Part shown: positions 1 to 9,771 of the stretch, one piece after another
Layout: every line of letters begins with the position of its first letter
How positions within the stretch are numbered: position 1 is the stretch's first letter
Assembly (NCBI RefSeq): GCF_000314005.1
Contig: NZ_JH980292.1
Span: forward strand, 1 to 64,000
Origin: Spirulina subsalsa PCC 9445
GTDB lineage: Bacteria > Cyanobacteriota > Cyanobacteriia > Cyanobacteriales > Spirulinaceae
Direction: 5' to 3'
DNA length: 64,000 nucleotides
Position numbers and translations under genes: made by a program
The notes under the pieces: generated by a model
What the model was told of the DNA's origin: nothing
Databases searched by the model: none
Seen by the model: only the letters and a program-made list of their open reading frames with translations

Positions 1-565
<565 letters not shown>

Positions 566-602
566 CTTTCTTCTATGCAGTCTTGAGGGGATTCTCCCCC
601 GG

Positions 603-720
603 CTTGGTGAGTTTAGCCTAGCGGTCCCACTCCGATCCCTTCCCGAACTCGGTTGTGAAACGCTAGCGCGGCTACGATACTTTGAGGGTTGCCTCCTGGG
701 ACAATCGCTCCTTGCCAGGC
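603..720 (+). rRNA. rrf: 5S ribosomal RNA
   Basis: A ~118-nt gene starts 37 nt after the 23S end, in normal operon order. It contains the conserved 5S core CCGATCCCTTCCCGAACTCG and GTTGTGAAACGC. The two ends (CTTGGT near 603 and GCCAGG near 719) form the terminal helix with G-U pairs. Ends are placed by this helix and may be off by one or two bases. Confidence 0.93.
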
Positions 721-736
721 CTAAATATTCTCCACA

Positions 737-776
737 ACGCTCTACTGCTTTTTCAGTGGGGCGTTTTGGTTTTGAT
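737..776 (+). terminator. rRNA operon intrinsic terminator
   Basis: ACGCTCTACTG (737-747) pairs with CAGTGGGGCGT (754-764), using G-U pairs, across a 6-nt loop. The stem is followed by a T-rich run (764-775). It lies just after the 5S gene and should end the rRNA transcript before the opposing brxL gene. Confidence 0.85.
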
Positions 777-806
777 GTGCAGATTAATATTGTTTATTGT
801 TTTAAG

Positions 807-2264
807 TTAAGTACAGATAATTTTTTGACCATAACGCCGAAATTCATCATCTAAATGGTACAGAGAATTGCGGATATATTGCCTTAACTCTACCGCAGGT
901 TTTAAGCAGTGTTCTTGATATTCTGTTGGGGTTAACTCAAGATGGGGATATAGGAGTTTTAGAAGCCCCGATGCTGATTTAATGATAGACTTTTCATCCC
1001 GAACATTAACCGTTTTTGAGTCAAAGTTTGTATGTTGTTTAGCATAAGCTTCAAAACGAGGATCCGAACGTAAGGCTAATAAAGCCTCTCCGAAAAAATC
1101 CATCTTTAGTCCGACTTGAGAGGCAATCATGGCTTGCTGAAATTTAGGAATCTTCCACCCCGGAATAATCCCACAAATGCGATCGAGTAAAGCTGTTTCT
1201 GAGAAGAATCGAGGTAAATTAGCCACTAAATGGTTAGGATTACGGGGTTGTAATTGTGAGGTTAACTCAATATTGGCTAACATTACTAGAGAACAATCAC
1301 TGGTAATCGGTTGGTCGCTAAAGGATGATACATTGTAACTCCCATTGGCTAAATAGGTTTTGAGGGGGCCAATAAACTCATCTGGGTTATCGATGGTTAG
1401 ACTTTGTACTTCATCTAGAACTAATACATCATGACGACCTAATGCACCAATTTCCTTGGTTCTCCCGTTAATAAATAATTGAGCGCGGGTTACTTTTCCC
1501 CCACTCAGAACAGCGACTTTGCTATTAATATTTTCAAACACAAAACTTTTGCCTGTGCCTTTGGGTGCTAATTCCATCACATGGTAATTTCTCTCAACTA
1601 AGGGAATTAATCGAGCTAACATCCAAGTTTTGGCTTCCGGGGTATAACTGGGATGTTCAGGATTGTATCCCATAGAACAGAACAGGAGGTCTTTCCATTC
1701 TTCAACGTTGGAAAATTGAGCGCGAAAATTGGCGTAAGCGTTGCGGTCTAAGAGGGAACATTGAAAGGGGTCAAAATCAAAGACTTCAATCTTATTATTT
1801 GACGGTATACTGAGGGTGATTTTCCCCCAAATACCTTGACGAAGCAACATTCTATTCTCGTTGATTAAGTCGGTGGAAATCATGCAAGAGTCAAACCCTA
1901 ATGTAGGAATTCTGGCAAAAGGTTCAGTAATTTCTTCCCCTCCTTTGCCGAATTTAACCCGAACTTGCATCAAAGCAATTATGGTTTTTGTTTGACCCGT
2001 CTTCAGATCAAATTTAATTTCTTCCCGGTCATCCTTGCGAGGGAAGGCTTTTTGGACAAATCGATTTACTTTCTCATGTTCTTGTGGGGTTAGTTCTCCT
2101 TCGCCCGGAACAATTTTATCGAGTAGCCATTCTGCCACAAAGCTAGGCACTCCAATGGAGGTTAGTCCACTAGAAGGTAAGCGTCTTTTGTCGATGCTCA
2201 GTTCTCCAAAAATGTCGCGAATTTTTTGATTGTTGTAAGGTCTTTCAGGGCTAATATTGTTCAT
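807..2264 (-). CDS. brxL: BrxL, BREX-system AAA+ ATPase (short form)
   Basis: This 485-aa protein resembles BrxL, the AAA+ (MCM-like) motor of type 1 and type 4 BREX phage-defence systems. Walker A is APKGTGKSF (residues ~233-241), Walker B is VLVLDEV (~280-286), a sensor-like MLANIEL lies at ~328, and LLDRICGIIPGW at ~359-370 matches the BrxL family motif. Typical type 1 BrxL is about 680 aa with a C-terminal Lon-like protease domain. This protein stops after the ATPase and helical part, so that domain seems absent. It is the last gene of the leftward operon, 21 nt after the 130-aa gene, and faces the rRNA terminator. Assignment rests on motif order; its partner genes are unusual. Confidence 0.82.
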   Translation of the reverse strand: MNNISPERPYNNQKIRDIFGELSIDKRRLPSSGLTSIGVPSFVAEWLLDKIVPGEGELTPQEHEKVNRFVQKAFPRKDDREEIKFDLKTGQTKTIIALMQVRVKFGKGGEEITEPFARIPTLGFDSCMISTDLINENRMLLRQGIWGKITLSIPSNNKIEVFDFDPFQCSLLDRNAYANFRAQFSNVEEWKDLLFCSMGYNPEHPSYTPEAKTWMLARLIPLVERNYHVMELAPKGTGKSFVFENINSKVAVLSGGKVTRAQLFINGRTKEIGALGRHDVLVLDEVQSLTIDNPDEFIGPLKTYLANGSYNVSSFSDQPITSDCSLVMLANIELTSQLQPRNPNHLVANLPRFFSETALLDRICGIIPGWKIPKFQQAMIASQVGLKMDFFGEALLALRSDPRFEAYAKQHTNFDSKTVNVRDEKSIIKSASGLLKLLYPHLELTPTEYQEHCLKPAVELRQYIRNSLYHLDDEFRRYGQKIICT

Positions 2265-2285
2265 AGTTTTTGCTTTTTGTCAAGA

Positions 2286-2678
2286 TTATTGTTCAAGCAA
2301 CTCATCAATATCAAAGCCATCCACGAAAATTGAATGAGTTGTATGTTGGGGGGGAGGGGGAGGAACGGGTGGTTCTGTGGGTGGGGTAGGATGGGGTGGG
2401 GTAGGATGGGGTCGGGGTGCGATCATCGCATCTTGCCAATCCCAAACGCGCAACCACTCTGTCGTCCAGTCACACAGACGTTTCCCTCTCACCCAATACT
2501 TCCCCTCTGTTACAAAAAAATCCCGAATCCAATCCATTTCTGTACTAATTACAATACAGTCATCGGGAATCGGATATTGTTTGGTTGGATCTAGAAATAC
2601 CGTTTTCCCATGAATCTGTGAACAGGGATAAGATAATTGAGAATCATTTCCCCTACTCGTTTCTGGAATATTAACCAT
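2286..2678 (-). CDS. small proline-rich protein of BREX-like operon
   Basis: This 130-aa protein matches no family I recognise. The first ~85 residues look like a small globular domain (IVISTEMDWIRDFFVTEGKY and several Trp). A Pro/Thr/His-rich stretch follows (~88-110, PHPTPPHPTPPTEPP), then a short acidic tail FDIDELLEQ. Its start overlaps the end of the large ATPase gene by 8 nt and brxL follows 21 nt later, so the three are probably co-transcribed and translationally coupled. Role unknown; the position suggests an adaptor between the ATPase and BrxL, which is inference only. Confidence 0.6.
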   Translation of the reverse strand: MVNIPETSRGNDSQLSYPCSQIHGKTVFLDPTKQYPIPDDCIVISTEMDWIRDFFVTEGKYWVRGKRLCDWTTEWLRVWDWQDAMIAPRPHPTPPHPTPPTEPPVPPPPPQHTTHSIFVDGFDIDELLEQ

Positions 2679-5600
2679 TAGAATTTTCTCGCTCCAAATA
2701 TTGTGCTAACTCTTCATAAAGGTTTCGACGCTGTAAGACAGGTAACTCTTGAAATAAGGTAATAATTTGATGAGATTTATTTTTGTAAAGCTGTTCCTGA
2801 CACAGATTTTGAATTCTAATTAAAGATTGCTGATGTGTCTTGTTCAAATATTGATAATATTGGGATTTGTTTTGTCTAATTTCTTGCAGAATTTGTTGAG
2901 CAAATTTTAACTTATCACGCTCATCAATTGCTGGAGAAACAACCTCATCAGTGGCTCGCTTACCCAAATTTTTTAACCATTCTTTTGCGGACTCTTGCTG
3001 TTGATTATATAAGGTTATACCCATTTCCCTAATTTCACTATAAACCTGATTGAACCGTTGGTCTACTACAGGGTTTAACGGTGAAACCTTTTCCTGCCAT
3101 TGTTTCAATTCAGCAATTATTTTTTTACAATCCTCTAGGGTATTTCTGGGCGAATTACCAATCCGTAATAATTCCCCTAATAAAGACAAGTCATTTTTAA
3201 TTCTTTCATACTGTACCGAAAGAGCAGAATCAGCATATAATCCCCCTTGTTGTAAGAGATTCTCCTGAAGTTTTTGCCATTCTGCTACCTGACTAACAAC
3301 CTGCATCTCTTGCTCAAAATGACTTAACTGCTGCTCGTACTCTTGCCATTTTTCCTGTACTCTGTTTTGGAATAATTCGAGTCTCGTCGCCAATTGTTCT
3401 GGGTGATTCAGTTGCACCTGTTGAGACTCTAGGCGCTGGATGATTCGATGTAGATTAGAAGCAGAACTATCTTGTATCAACCATTGCTCTAGTTCCTCAA
3501 TTTTTTGTATATCCCCTTGATAAGACTCTAAGACAGCTTGAAACCGTTGATATTGTTCAAACTGGTCTGAATCTTTAAAAATTAAATGCAGCTTATCATA
3601 TTCTGCTTTAATCTCTAGAATTTGTTCTAACGTCTTAGCTTGTAGAATTTGTTGAGACAATTCCTCTAGTGTCTCACAATACCGATTAGATTGGTTTTGT
3701 AACTCTTGGAGGATAGCGTTAACCTCCGCTTCGATGTCTTCTGGGTAGTTAATCTGTGCTAAACGTCTTTGAATAGTTTCTATACTCGATTGACACTGTA
3801 AAATCGTTTGATTTTGAGGTCTGAGTTGTCGAATTTCCTTTAAAATAGCCTGATCTTGTTGTTGTTTAGATTCAATCTCCTGTTGATTTTGATACCCTTG
3901 ATAAGCATTCTCCAAGTCTTGCAGGGAATTCTCTAGAACTCCTTGGGTTTCTCTAAACTCGCTGAAGTTCCCTAAAAGCTGAATATATTGTTCAAGGCGA
4001 TTTTTACCCCCTTGATAGTTTTCAATTTCCCTTTGAGTCTGTTGAGCAAATACTTGTAATTGATCCCGAATAACTTGTTGACCTTGCTCCTTTATTTGGT
4101 TGATTGCTTGAATCTTGGAGCCATACTGTTCAACTAACGATGAATCTGTCTCAATTGATAAATGACTGTCCCAGAGTTTCTGATAAATTGCCAAAGCTTC
4201 AGCGAGTCTGGAGACGGCTAAATCTTCAATCCGTTGGAGATCCTGTTGTGCGGTTAACAGTTCTGTCTCAATTGAATTTTCTATCTGGTCTTGCGCTTTA
4301 ACTTTCAGCAATTCTTGCTCTAATCTGACCTCAATCTGCGTGATTTGATTCTGTTGATCTATGTCAGTAAAATAGCGTTTTTTATTGGCAATCTCCTTAA
4401 TTAACTCTAGGATCTTGTTTTTCGACGTGACGGTTTGGGACTGTTCTTCCCATCTCTCAACTTGTTGACATAGTTCTTGGTAACGACGATTGAGATTGTC
4501 TAAGGTTTGTTGAACTGTGGTTTGGTGGGAATCGGGGAGGTTCTGTGCAAGGGTTTCAATTTGTTGGCGAATCTGAATATAATCACTTTGCAGGGAGTCT
4601 TCATTTAAACTCTCGTACAATTGCTGAATCTGATTAACAGTTATTTCAATATTGTGTTGCTGCTGAATTGCTGCTTTTCTGCGTTCTACAACTTTTAAAG
4701 CATAGTTGAGACGATCTATATAATGGGGGGGGAGTTCAGCAATAGCATCTACTTGTTTAATATATTGGTGGGTGTTTTGTTCGTAGAGGGTACAATCTTC
4801 TACCGTTGACAAGGTTTCTGCTTGTTCAGTGTAGGTATCCATCCATAATTCTAGGCGATCGCGCATCTTTTGTTGTGCTTCGGTCATGCGATCGCGTTGT
4901 TGCTGAGAGGGAATCATAGATAGTACATTAGACCGTAAATCCCAACTGGGGGGAGATTGGTACAACGGAGAATAAAGTGCTAATAATTCCGGTAGATTGG
5001 CAGACTCCGATAGAGTCTCCATCTCCTCCACAGATTTAAACCACATCTCGATCTGTTTTACTAACTCCTCCACCTGCGCTTTTTCTTGCTCCACTTCTGC
5101 CACTTCTCCCCCATCCAATTCGGCAGAATTAAGATAAGCTGCCAAGTTTCCAATATATTGTTTAGCTTGGTCATAACTCAGAGGAGAAGGAGGAACTTCC
5201 GGTCGTGACATTCGGTATTTGCGAATCAATTCTGCACGGGGATGAGTGACCCAGCTATTGACAAATTCTCTCGGTTTTTTCAGGATATCTGCTGTCGCCC
5301 AACTTTTCAAAGATTGCACTTGAACCGTCACAGACTTATGAGTTTTAGGAATTGTGACAGGTCCTTTCAAAGATATCTCTTGACGATGATAGACCATCCA
5401 AGCCACCCATAAAACCAGAAAGACATATTCACTGCAACCGAAAGGGGGTTTCGCTAAACATTCCCATAATTTATTCGTTGGAAATCTTTTTTCTGGGCTT
5501 CCCTTTAAGTCCATCAACTCTGAAATTTTATCCCAAGCAGCGCGCACATTGGGTTCTAAAGGTTCTTGGATTACATACCTCTCATTTGTCCTGTGAAATA

Positions 5601-7476
5601 ATTTCCAAGACCCGACAAAAACTTGCTTAATCAGGGTTTCATAGGCTGTATTGGGAAGTAAAGTAGACACGCTACTTTGCTCTAAAAGCTGCGTTACTAC
5701 ATAGCGAATAATTTGTGTCCCTGTTGCATTACTGGGACGCATTTTATCCTGAGATTCAATCGGGATCACACAGGGGTAAAGACGCTTTAATAAAGCACTA
5801 ATCAGAACCTGTGGATTATTTCTCCGGCTAACCTCAAGACCTTCACTTACAATGGAATGACAAGTACAGTCAACAAACATTTGTTTGAGTCGGCCATCCA
5901 ATTCACTTCGCCAACGTTCCATTAATTGTTTATAAGCGAGTCCCCACAGTCTTTTTTCACTACTATCTTTCTTTTCCAGAAGATTTATTTTCTCTAGTAA
6001 TATGGCTAATTCTTCTGCGGATTCGGAAGCAATGGCTATCACAATGCTATCTTGAATAGCAGATTTTTTTAAGTAAGCATCAATAGATTTTTGTAGTTTT
6101 TGTAACTCAGTCCTACTGCTGCCTATAACATAAGCAAAGATACCACGTTCCGAGGTTGGTAATGATGAATTTTTGGGATTTAATTGGCTTAATAAATGGG
6201 CTGGATCATAGACTTTTCTTTGAAATTGCCAGTCTGACTCACTTTGTTTATACTGCTTGACAAAATCTTTAGCAGCAATCACCGGATATGTGAAATACTT
6301 GTCATTACAATAATTCACTAAATAGTTCAACGAGACAGGTAGACTTTTTTTAACATCTTCCTCAATTTGATTTTGCAAATCAGAAGGGTTAAAGCCTTCA
6401 TAAAATTGATATAGCTTGATATCAGATTTATAGTAAATTAAATCCCGTTTCTGGGTCAAAATGTCTAAAGCCTTTTTGACCTCGGATTGTTTTAATCCAG
6501 TTAATTCACTTAAAACCACTTCATGATCTTCTCGATCTATCTTGACAATCTTCCCATTGGAAGCGTGATATAAAAACAAAGCTTTCAAAACAATACTTTC
6601 CTGCACATTGTCCGAAGCAATGACTAAAGCTTGCGCTTTTTGGTAAGCGGTGTAAATGGAAGCGTTGGAGAAATTTTCAATAAAACTATCGACTAAATCA
6701 AGGGGATAGATATAATTTAATGCGCCATTTTCTGTTTCAGTATTTTGACTTTCAATAAATTTTGTGGTATGGCCTTTAATGAACTGAATCGCTGTCCGGT
6801 CTTGAACAAAATCTAAGTTACAGAGTAAATAAGCAGTCATTGGATGGAGGGGAAAAACTCCTTTGCCTAATGTTTGAAAAAATGTTTCTAAAGACCAACC
6901 CTTTTGTTCCTTATAGAGTTTAATCCGAGATTCATAGGCAATTCTGGCTTTCTCTAATAGAGTATTGCGCCAACGTTCATAAAAGGCTGTCCACGGCTTG
7001 CTATTTTCCTGTTGAATCAAGAGATTATGAATCACTAACTCTAAACTAGAAGCAGGATTATAGGTAGTATCTTGAGGAGCAAGACGACTGGCAACTTTTT
7101 TATAACTCTCTTCAATAATAGCACTAATCCCCAAGGCTTTTAAGGGAGAAATCTGGGTGAAACTCAGCAGCGTAATTTTCCCTTTATACCGTTCACAAAT
7201 ATTGGTAATATTTTGAACGGCTAATCCTCCTGCTTTGATTTGATCTGCCCCCCAAGCGGTTAAATAGGCATTGAGTTCATCAAATAAAATTAAAATCCCC
7301 GCGAACTTTTGATTCTGTCCACTACATAGATTTTTGATTAAGTCTTCTAACAGTATTTCTAGGTCAATCTCGCTTTTAAAATCGGGGGTAAATCCGGTGA
7401 TATGACGGGCGAGTTCTTTCACCCTCAGAATAACTTGTAAACCAGAAGTGTTGAATGTTAGTAAAAAACTTGACAA
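2671..7476 (-). CDS. BrxC/PglY-type giant ATPase, C-terminal fragment cut off by an IS
   Basis: This is the 3' part of a large P-loop ATPase of the BrxC/PglY (DUF6079-like) type. It keeps the Walker B-like ILILFDELNAYL near its start, an ATPase and winged-helix-like middle, and a long Gln/Glu-rich coiled-coil C-terminal half (roughly residues 900-1550). Native sequence begins at 7433; bases 7434-7442 are the target duplication and 7443 onward is IS DNA, so the first ~11 codons of this frame are foreign. Joining to 8621-9269 after removing the IS and one duplication copy gives one 1803-codon frame reading EEHCLQVILRVKELARHITG across the junction. Walker A is on the other fragment, so the gene is almost certainly inactive as it stands. 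Confidence 0.8.
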   Translation of the reverse strand: MSSFLLTFNTSGLQVILRVKELARHITGFTPDFKSEIDLEILLEDLIKNLCSGQNQKFAGILILFDELNAYLTAWGADQIKAGGLAVQNITNICERYKGKITLLSFTQISPLKALGISAIIEESYKKVASRLAPQDTTYNPASSLELVIHNLLIQQENSKPWTAFYERWRNTLLEKARIAYESRIKLYKEQKGWSLETFFQTLGKGVFPLHPMTAYLLCNLDFVQDRTAIQFIKGHTTKFIESQNTETENGALNYIYPLDLVDSFIENFSNASIYTAYQKAQALVIASDNVQESIVLKALFLYHASNGKIVKIDREDHEVVLSELTGLKQSEVKKALDILTQKRDLIYYKSDIKLYQFYEGFNPSDLQNQIEEDVKKSLPVSLNYLVNYCNDKYFTYPVIAAKDFVKQYKQSESDWQFQRKVYDPAHLLSQLNPKNSSLPTSERGIFAYVIGSSRTELQKLQKSIDAYLKKSAIQDSIVIAIASESAEELAILLEKINLLEKKDSSEKRLWGLAYKQLMERWRSELDGRLKQMFVDCTCHSIVSEGLEVSRRNNPQVLISALLKRLYPCVIPIESQDKMRPSNATGTQIIRYVVTQLLEQSSVSTLLPNTAYETLIKQVFVGSWKLFHRTNERYVIQEPLEPNVRAAWDKISELMDLKGSPEKRFPTNKLWECLAKPPFGCSEYVFLVLWVAWMVYHRQEISLKGPVTIPKTHKSVTVQVQSLKSWATADILKKPREFVNSWVTHPRAELIRKYRMSRPEVPPSPLSYDQAKQYIGNLAAYLNSAELDGGEVAEVEQEKAQVEELVKQIEMWFKSVEEMETLSESANLPELLALYSPLYQSPPSWDLRSNVLSMIPSQQQRDRMTEAQQKMRDRLELWMDTYTEQAETLSTVEDCTLYEQNTHQYIKQVDAIAELPPHYIDRLNYALKVVERRKAAIQQQHNIEITVNQIQQLYESLNEDSLQSDYIQIRQQIETLAQNLPDSHQTTVQQTLDNLNRRYQELCQQVERWEEQSQTVTSKNKILELIKEIANKKRYFTDIDQQNQITQIEVRLEQELLKVKAQDQIENSIETELLTAQQDLQRIEDLAVSRLAEALAIYQKLWDSHLSIETDSSLVEQYGSKIQAINQIKEQGQQVIRDQLQVFAQQTQREIENYQGGKNRLEQYIQLLGNFSEFRETQGVLENSLQDLENAYQGYQNQQEIESKQQQDQAILKEIRQLRPQNQTILQCQSSIETIQRRLAQINYPEDIEAEVNAILQELQNQSNRYCETLEELSQQILQAKTLEQILEIKAEYDKLHLIFKDSDQFEQYQRFQAVLESYQGDIQKIEELEQWLIQDSSASNLHRIIQRLESQQVQLNHPEQLATRLELFQNRVQEKWQEYEQQLSHFEQEMQVVSQVAEWQKLQENLLQQGGLYADSALSVQYERIKNDLSLLGELLRIGNSPRNTLEDCKKIIAELKQWQEKVSPLNPVVDQRFNQVYSEIREMGITLYNQQQESAKEWLKNLGKRATDEVVSPAIDERDKLKFAQQILQEIRQNKSQYYQYLNKTHQQSLIRIQNLCQEQLYKNKSHQIITLFQELPVLQRRNLYEELAQYLERENSNG

Positions 7477-7477
7477 A

Positions 7478-7514
7478 AAGCCCCTATTGTTTTAAAATAG
7501 GGGCTTACTTTTTT
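7478..7514 (+). terminator. hairpin with T-run inside the IS left end
   Basis: AAGCCCCTATT pairs perfectly with AATAGGGGCTT across a 7-nt loop, followed by ACTTTTTT. It has the shape of an intrinsic terminator placed just before the likely transposase start. It could block transcription entering from outside the element, a known strategy for limiting transposase expression. Confidence 0.7.
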
Positions 7515-7529
7515 AAAAAAACTAATCCC

Positions 7530-8552
7530 TTGATTCTATCCAACTTTCCTCAAATTGTCAAACAATGCCTCGGTCATTTGCCTCAAGATGACTATCCCGT
7601 CTTAAATACTTTTAAATTCGTTTCCATTTGGCTTGAATTTGTTCTTGACCAGAGTCAAACCAGTATGAGAAGTCTCTTCAAGAGGCTTAATATTATGGGG
7701 GAGTCTGTTGATATTTCCACCTTTTCTAAAGCCAGTAAGTATCGCGATCCTCAAATTTTTTATCAATTGTGGGTTCATCTAACACAACAGTTTCTTAAAC
7801 AGAATAAGATTCCATCCAATCAGCTACAACTTTTTCCCTTAGATTCAACCATTGTCACTCTCACCAGTAAGTTACTCTGGCATCAAGAAGTTCACCAAGT
7901 CAAGCTTTTTGCGGGTCTAAATCTCTTCACCGGAATTCCAGGCGGACTCTTCCTTCATTTTGGTCAAGGTCATGACTATAAATATGGCGATACAACCCTA
8001 GAATCAATTCCAGCTAATGGCGTTGGAATAATGGATAGAGGCTTTTTTAGCCTAATTCAAATTGCCCTGTTACAAAAGTTGAAGGATCGCTACTTCGTTC
8101 TGAGAATTAGGAACAATGTTCACTTAACTTTCCTAGATAATGGCAATTGTTTACTAGGCCAAGGTCGCGAACAAATTGAAGCTAGAGTCGTGAGTTTTAG
8201 CGACTTAGAGAAAAAGACTGAGTTTCGATTAGTAACGAACTTACCCGAGACGGGAGAAGGAGGAGTTAGCTCAGAAGAAATTGCCGAGTTTTATCGTTTG
8301 CGTTGGTCAATTGAGTTGCTTTGGAAATTTTTAAAGATGCACCTCAAATTAGATCGCCTCATCCCTAAAAATATCAACGGAATTGAAATCCAGATTTATA
8401 GTTGTCTGATTGCCTATTTACTTCTAAATATGCTCAAGATACCGACAGAGTTCGGTAAATCTTTATTGGATAAATTGCGATATTTACAGGCGTTTATGTG
8501 TCAAAAAATTAGCTATGTACACTGGTTTAGAGAGCTAGTGCCACCTGGTTAA
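7530..8552 (+). CDS. IS4-family transposase
   Basis: A DDE transposase with IS4 hallmarks: first Asp in FPLDSTIV, second Asp in GIMDRGFF, and the signature Y-(2)-R-(3)-E-(6)-K exactly met in YRLRWSIELLWKFLK. The frame is open back to 7455 inside the left inverted repeat, but a strong hairpin lies at 7478-7506. A TTG at 7530 (product ~340 aa, starting ILSNFPQIV) is therefore the more likely start; this choice is inference. The frame is intact to the end, so the protein is probably active. Confidence 0.88.
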   Translation: MILSNFPQIVKQCLGHLPQDDYPVLNTFKFVSIWLEFVLDQSQTSMRSLFKRLNIMGESVDISTFSKASKYRDPQIFYQLWVHLTQQFLKQNKIPSNQLQLFPLDSTIVTLTSKLLWHQEVHQVKLFAGLNLFTGIPGGLFLHFGQGHDYKYGDTTLESIPANGVGIMDRGFFSLIQIALLQKLKDRYFVLRIRNNVHLTFLDNGNCLLGQGREQIEARVVSFSDLEKKTEFRLVTNLPETGEGGVSSEEIAEFYRLRWSIELLWKFLKMHLKLDRLIPKNINGIEIQIYSCLIAYLLLNMLKIPTEFGKSLLDKLRYLQAFMCQKISYVHWFRELVPPG

Positions 8553-8594
8553 ATTTACCCCTTAACAGGGTTAGTGTGTCCATTTGTACTTAGT

Positions 8595-9269
8595 TCATAA
8601 GTACCGATTCAACACTTCTGCTTGTAAACAATGTTCTTCTAAGAGTTGAATTAACTGTTTAATATCTCCTTCGGGACAGTCAATTTCGGCTAAATAATCA
8701 TCTCCTGTTTTGCGTTCTTCTGGGCTTAAACTGTTAAGATAGCGTAGAGGTTCACTACATAGCTGTTGGGCGATAGTTTCAGTCACGCCCTCTTGTTCGA
8801 GAACTTGTAAAAGACTCGCTAAAAACTGCTCCCGTAAGTCTCCGGGATGATCCCCACTTAAACAAATCACTAAATGTCGATACTTTTGGTTTTGTTTGTA
8901 GTTTTTGATTCGCTGTGCTACCGGATTAGATGTTCCCGCAGCAACGGCTACTTGTGTTACAATTCCCTGCACTTCTGGGGTATCAAAGCCTTTTTGAAAA
9001 AAGTTAGCTACGGTCACGGCAAAATGAGATTTTCCCTTGCCGTAGTCTTGAACAATCAGGTGAATATTCGGCAAGGTTCGGCTTTGATAAGTGCCACACA
9101 AGCGGTCTAAAATTCCAATGGTTGAGTTTTCAGGTTTATGGGAATTGTAGTTAAAAATAAAGCCCTTACAGAGTCTTAGATTCGCTTCAGAATCTTGAAG
9201 ATGACCGAAATTAACAGAACTGGCAACAATGCCTTCTTGATTAATTTTAACGAGTTGATTAAGGTGCAT
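8595..9269 (-). CDS. BrxC/PglY-type giant ATPase, N-terminal fragment cut off by an IS
   Basis: This is the 5' part of the IS-split ATPase. Native codons run 9269-8621 (about 216 aa); the last few codons (AEVLNRYL) are read from IS DNA. Walker A VQDYGKGKSHF is at residues ~73-83, followed by a predicted Rossmann-like region (YRHLVICLSGDHPGD). This N-terminal layout resembles BREX BrxC/PglY proteins. The start is 61 nt after the 146-aa gene, in an apparent leftward operon. A truncated polypeptide with Walker A but no Walker B would not be a working ATPase. Confidence 0.8.
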   Translation of the reverse strand: MHLNQLVKINQEGIVASSVNFGHLQDSEANLRLCKGFIFNYNSHKPENSTIGILDRLCGTYQSRTLPNIHLIVQDYGKGKSHFAVTVANFFQKGFDTPEVQGIVTQVAVAAGTSNPVAQRIKNYKQNQKYRHLVICLSGDHPGDLREQFLASLLQVLEQEGVTETIAQQLCSEPLRYLNSLSPEERKTGDDYLAEIDCPEGDIKQLIQLLEEHCLQAEVLNRYL

Positions 9270-9330
9270 AGGACAATCTGCTTAAGAGGAGTGAGTCAGG
9301 GGAAAATAGGTCAATCGGTCACGAATAGTG

Positions 9331-9771
9331 TTAGAATGAATCAATGGAGTATAGGCGATTTTTAGGCCAATCAGGGGGTTTTAAACGGGAGGGTAATAAA
9401 ATCCAGAGTAAGGTTTCGAGATTGCGTAGTTGTTTTAAATAATGCCAAAATAAGGGCATTGAACTTTCAGGTTGGGTATGTAGGTAGGTGATCAAACAGT
9501 CTAATCCTTCTAGTAAAATCATGGATTTTTGACTGTTTTTACAAATACTTTTTAAGGCTTCTAGCTCTCGCTCTAAATAAAGATGTAAGGTTAAAAACCG
9601 GGTGTTTTTAGGGAGGCGTTGTTGCAAGTTCTGACGATAATTAACCCGTTCGGCGTTGTTGTAAAAAACTAAATGCTCTAACTGTGGCTCAAGGGGTCGA
9701 TCCCATAGTAACAGATGAATTTGATTATCGGGTCTGGCGTTGCGTAGGAGGAGATTAGGAGTCGCTGGCAT
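9331..9771 (-). CDS. BrxF-like small P-loop-fold protein
   Basis: A 146-aa protein sits between the DUF4007 gene and the large ATPase. Size, position and strands such as SMILLEGLDCLITYL (Walker B-like) and LETLLWILLPS resemble BrxF, the ~150-aa ATPase of type 3 BREX. No GxxxxGK[ST] Walker A is visible: the expected place reads IHLLLWDRPLEPQ. If the homology is right, this is a non-binding version. Its start overlaps the upstream DUF4007 gene by 17 nt, so translational coupling is likely. The family call is tentative. Confidence 0.5.
   Translation of the reverse strand: MPATPNLLLRNARPDNQIHLLLWDRPLEPQLEHLVFYNNAERVNYRQNLQQRLPKNTRFLTLHLYLERELEALKSICKNSQKSMILLEGLDCLITYLHTQPESSMPLFWHYLKQLRNLETLLWILLPSRLKPPDWPKNRLYSIDSF

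Larger units (their letters stand above)
7443..8620 (+). mobile_element. IS4-family insertion sequence, 1178 bp, complete
   Basis: A complete IS bounded by 14-bp perfect terminal inverted repeats, CAGAAGTGTTGAAT at 7443-7456 and its reverse complement at 8607-8620; similarity continues imperfectly further inward. It is flanked by 9-bp direct repeats CTTGTAAAC (7434-7442 and 8621-8629), the target-site duplication. Intact ends, an intact transposase frame and perfect duplications suggest a recent insertion. It interrupts the BrxC/PglY-type ATPase gene, in the opposite orientation. Confidence 0.92.

Noticed and set aside
8594-8629. Terminal motif ATTCAACACTTCTG as part of the native ATPase gene
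   Set aside because: It is the inverted end of the IS; the native frame resumes only after the 9-bp duplication.
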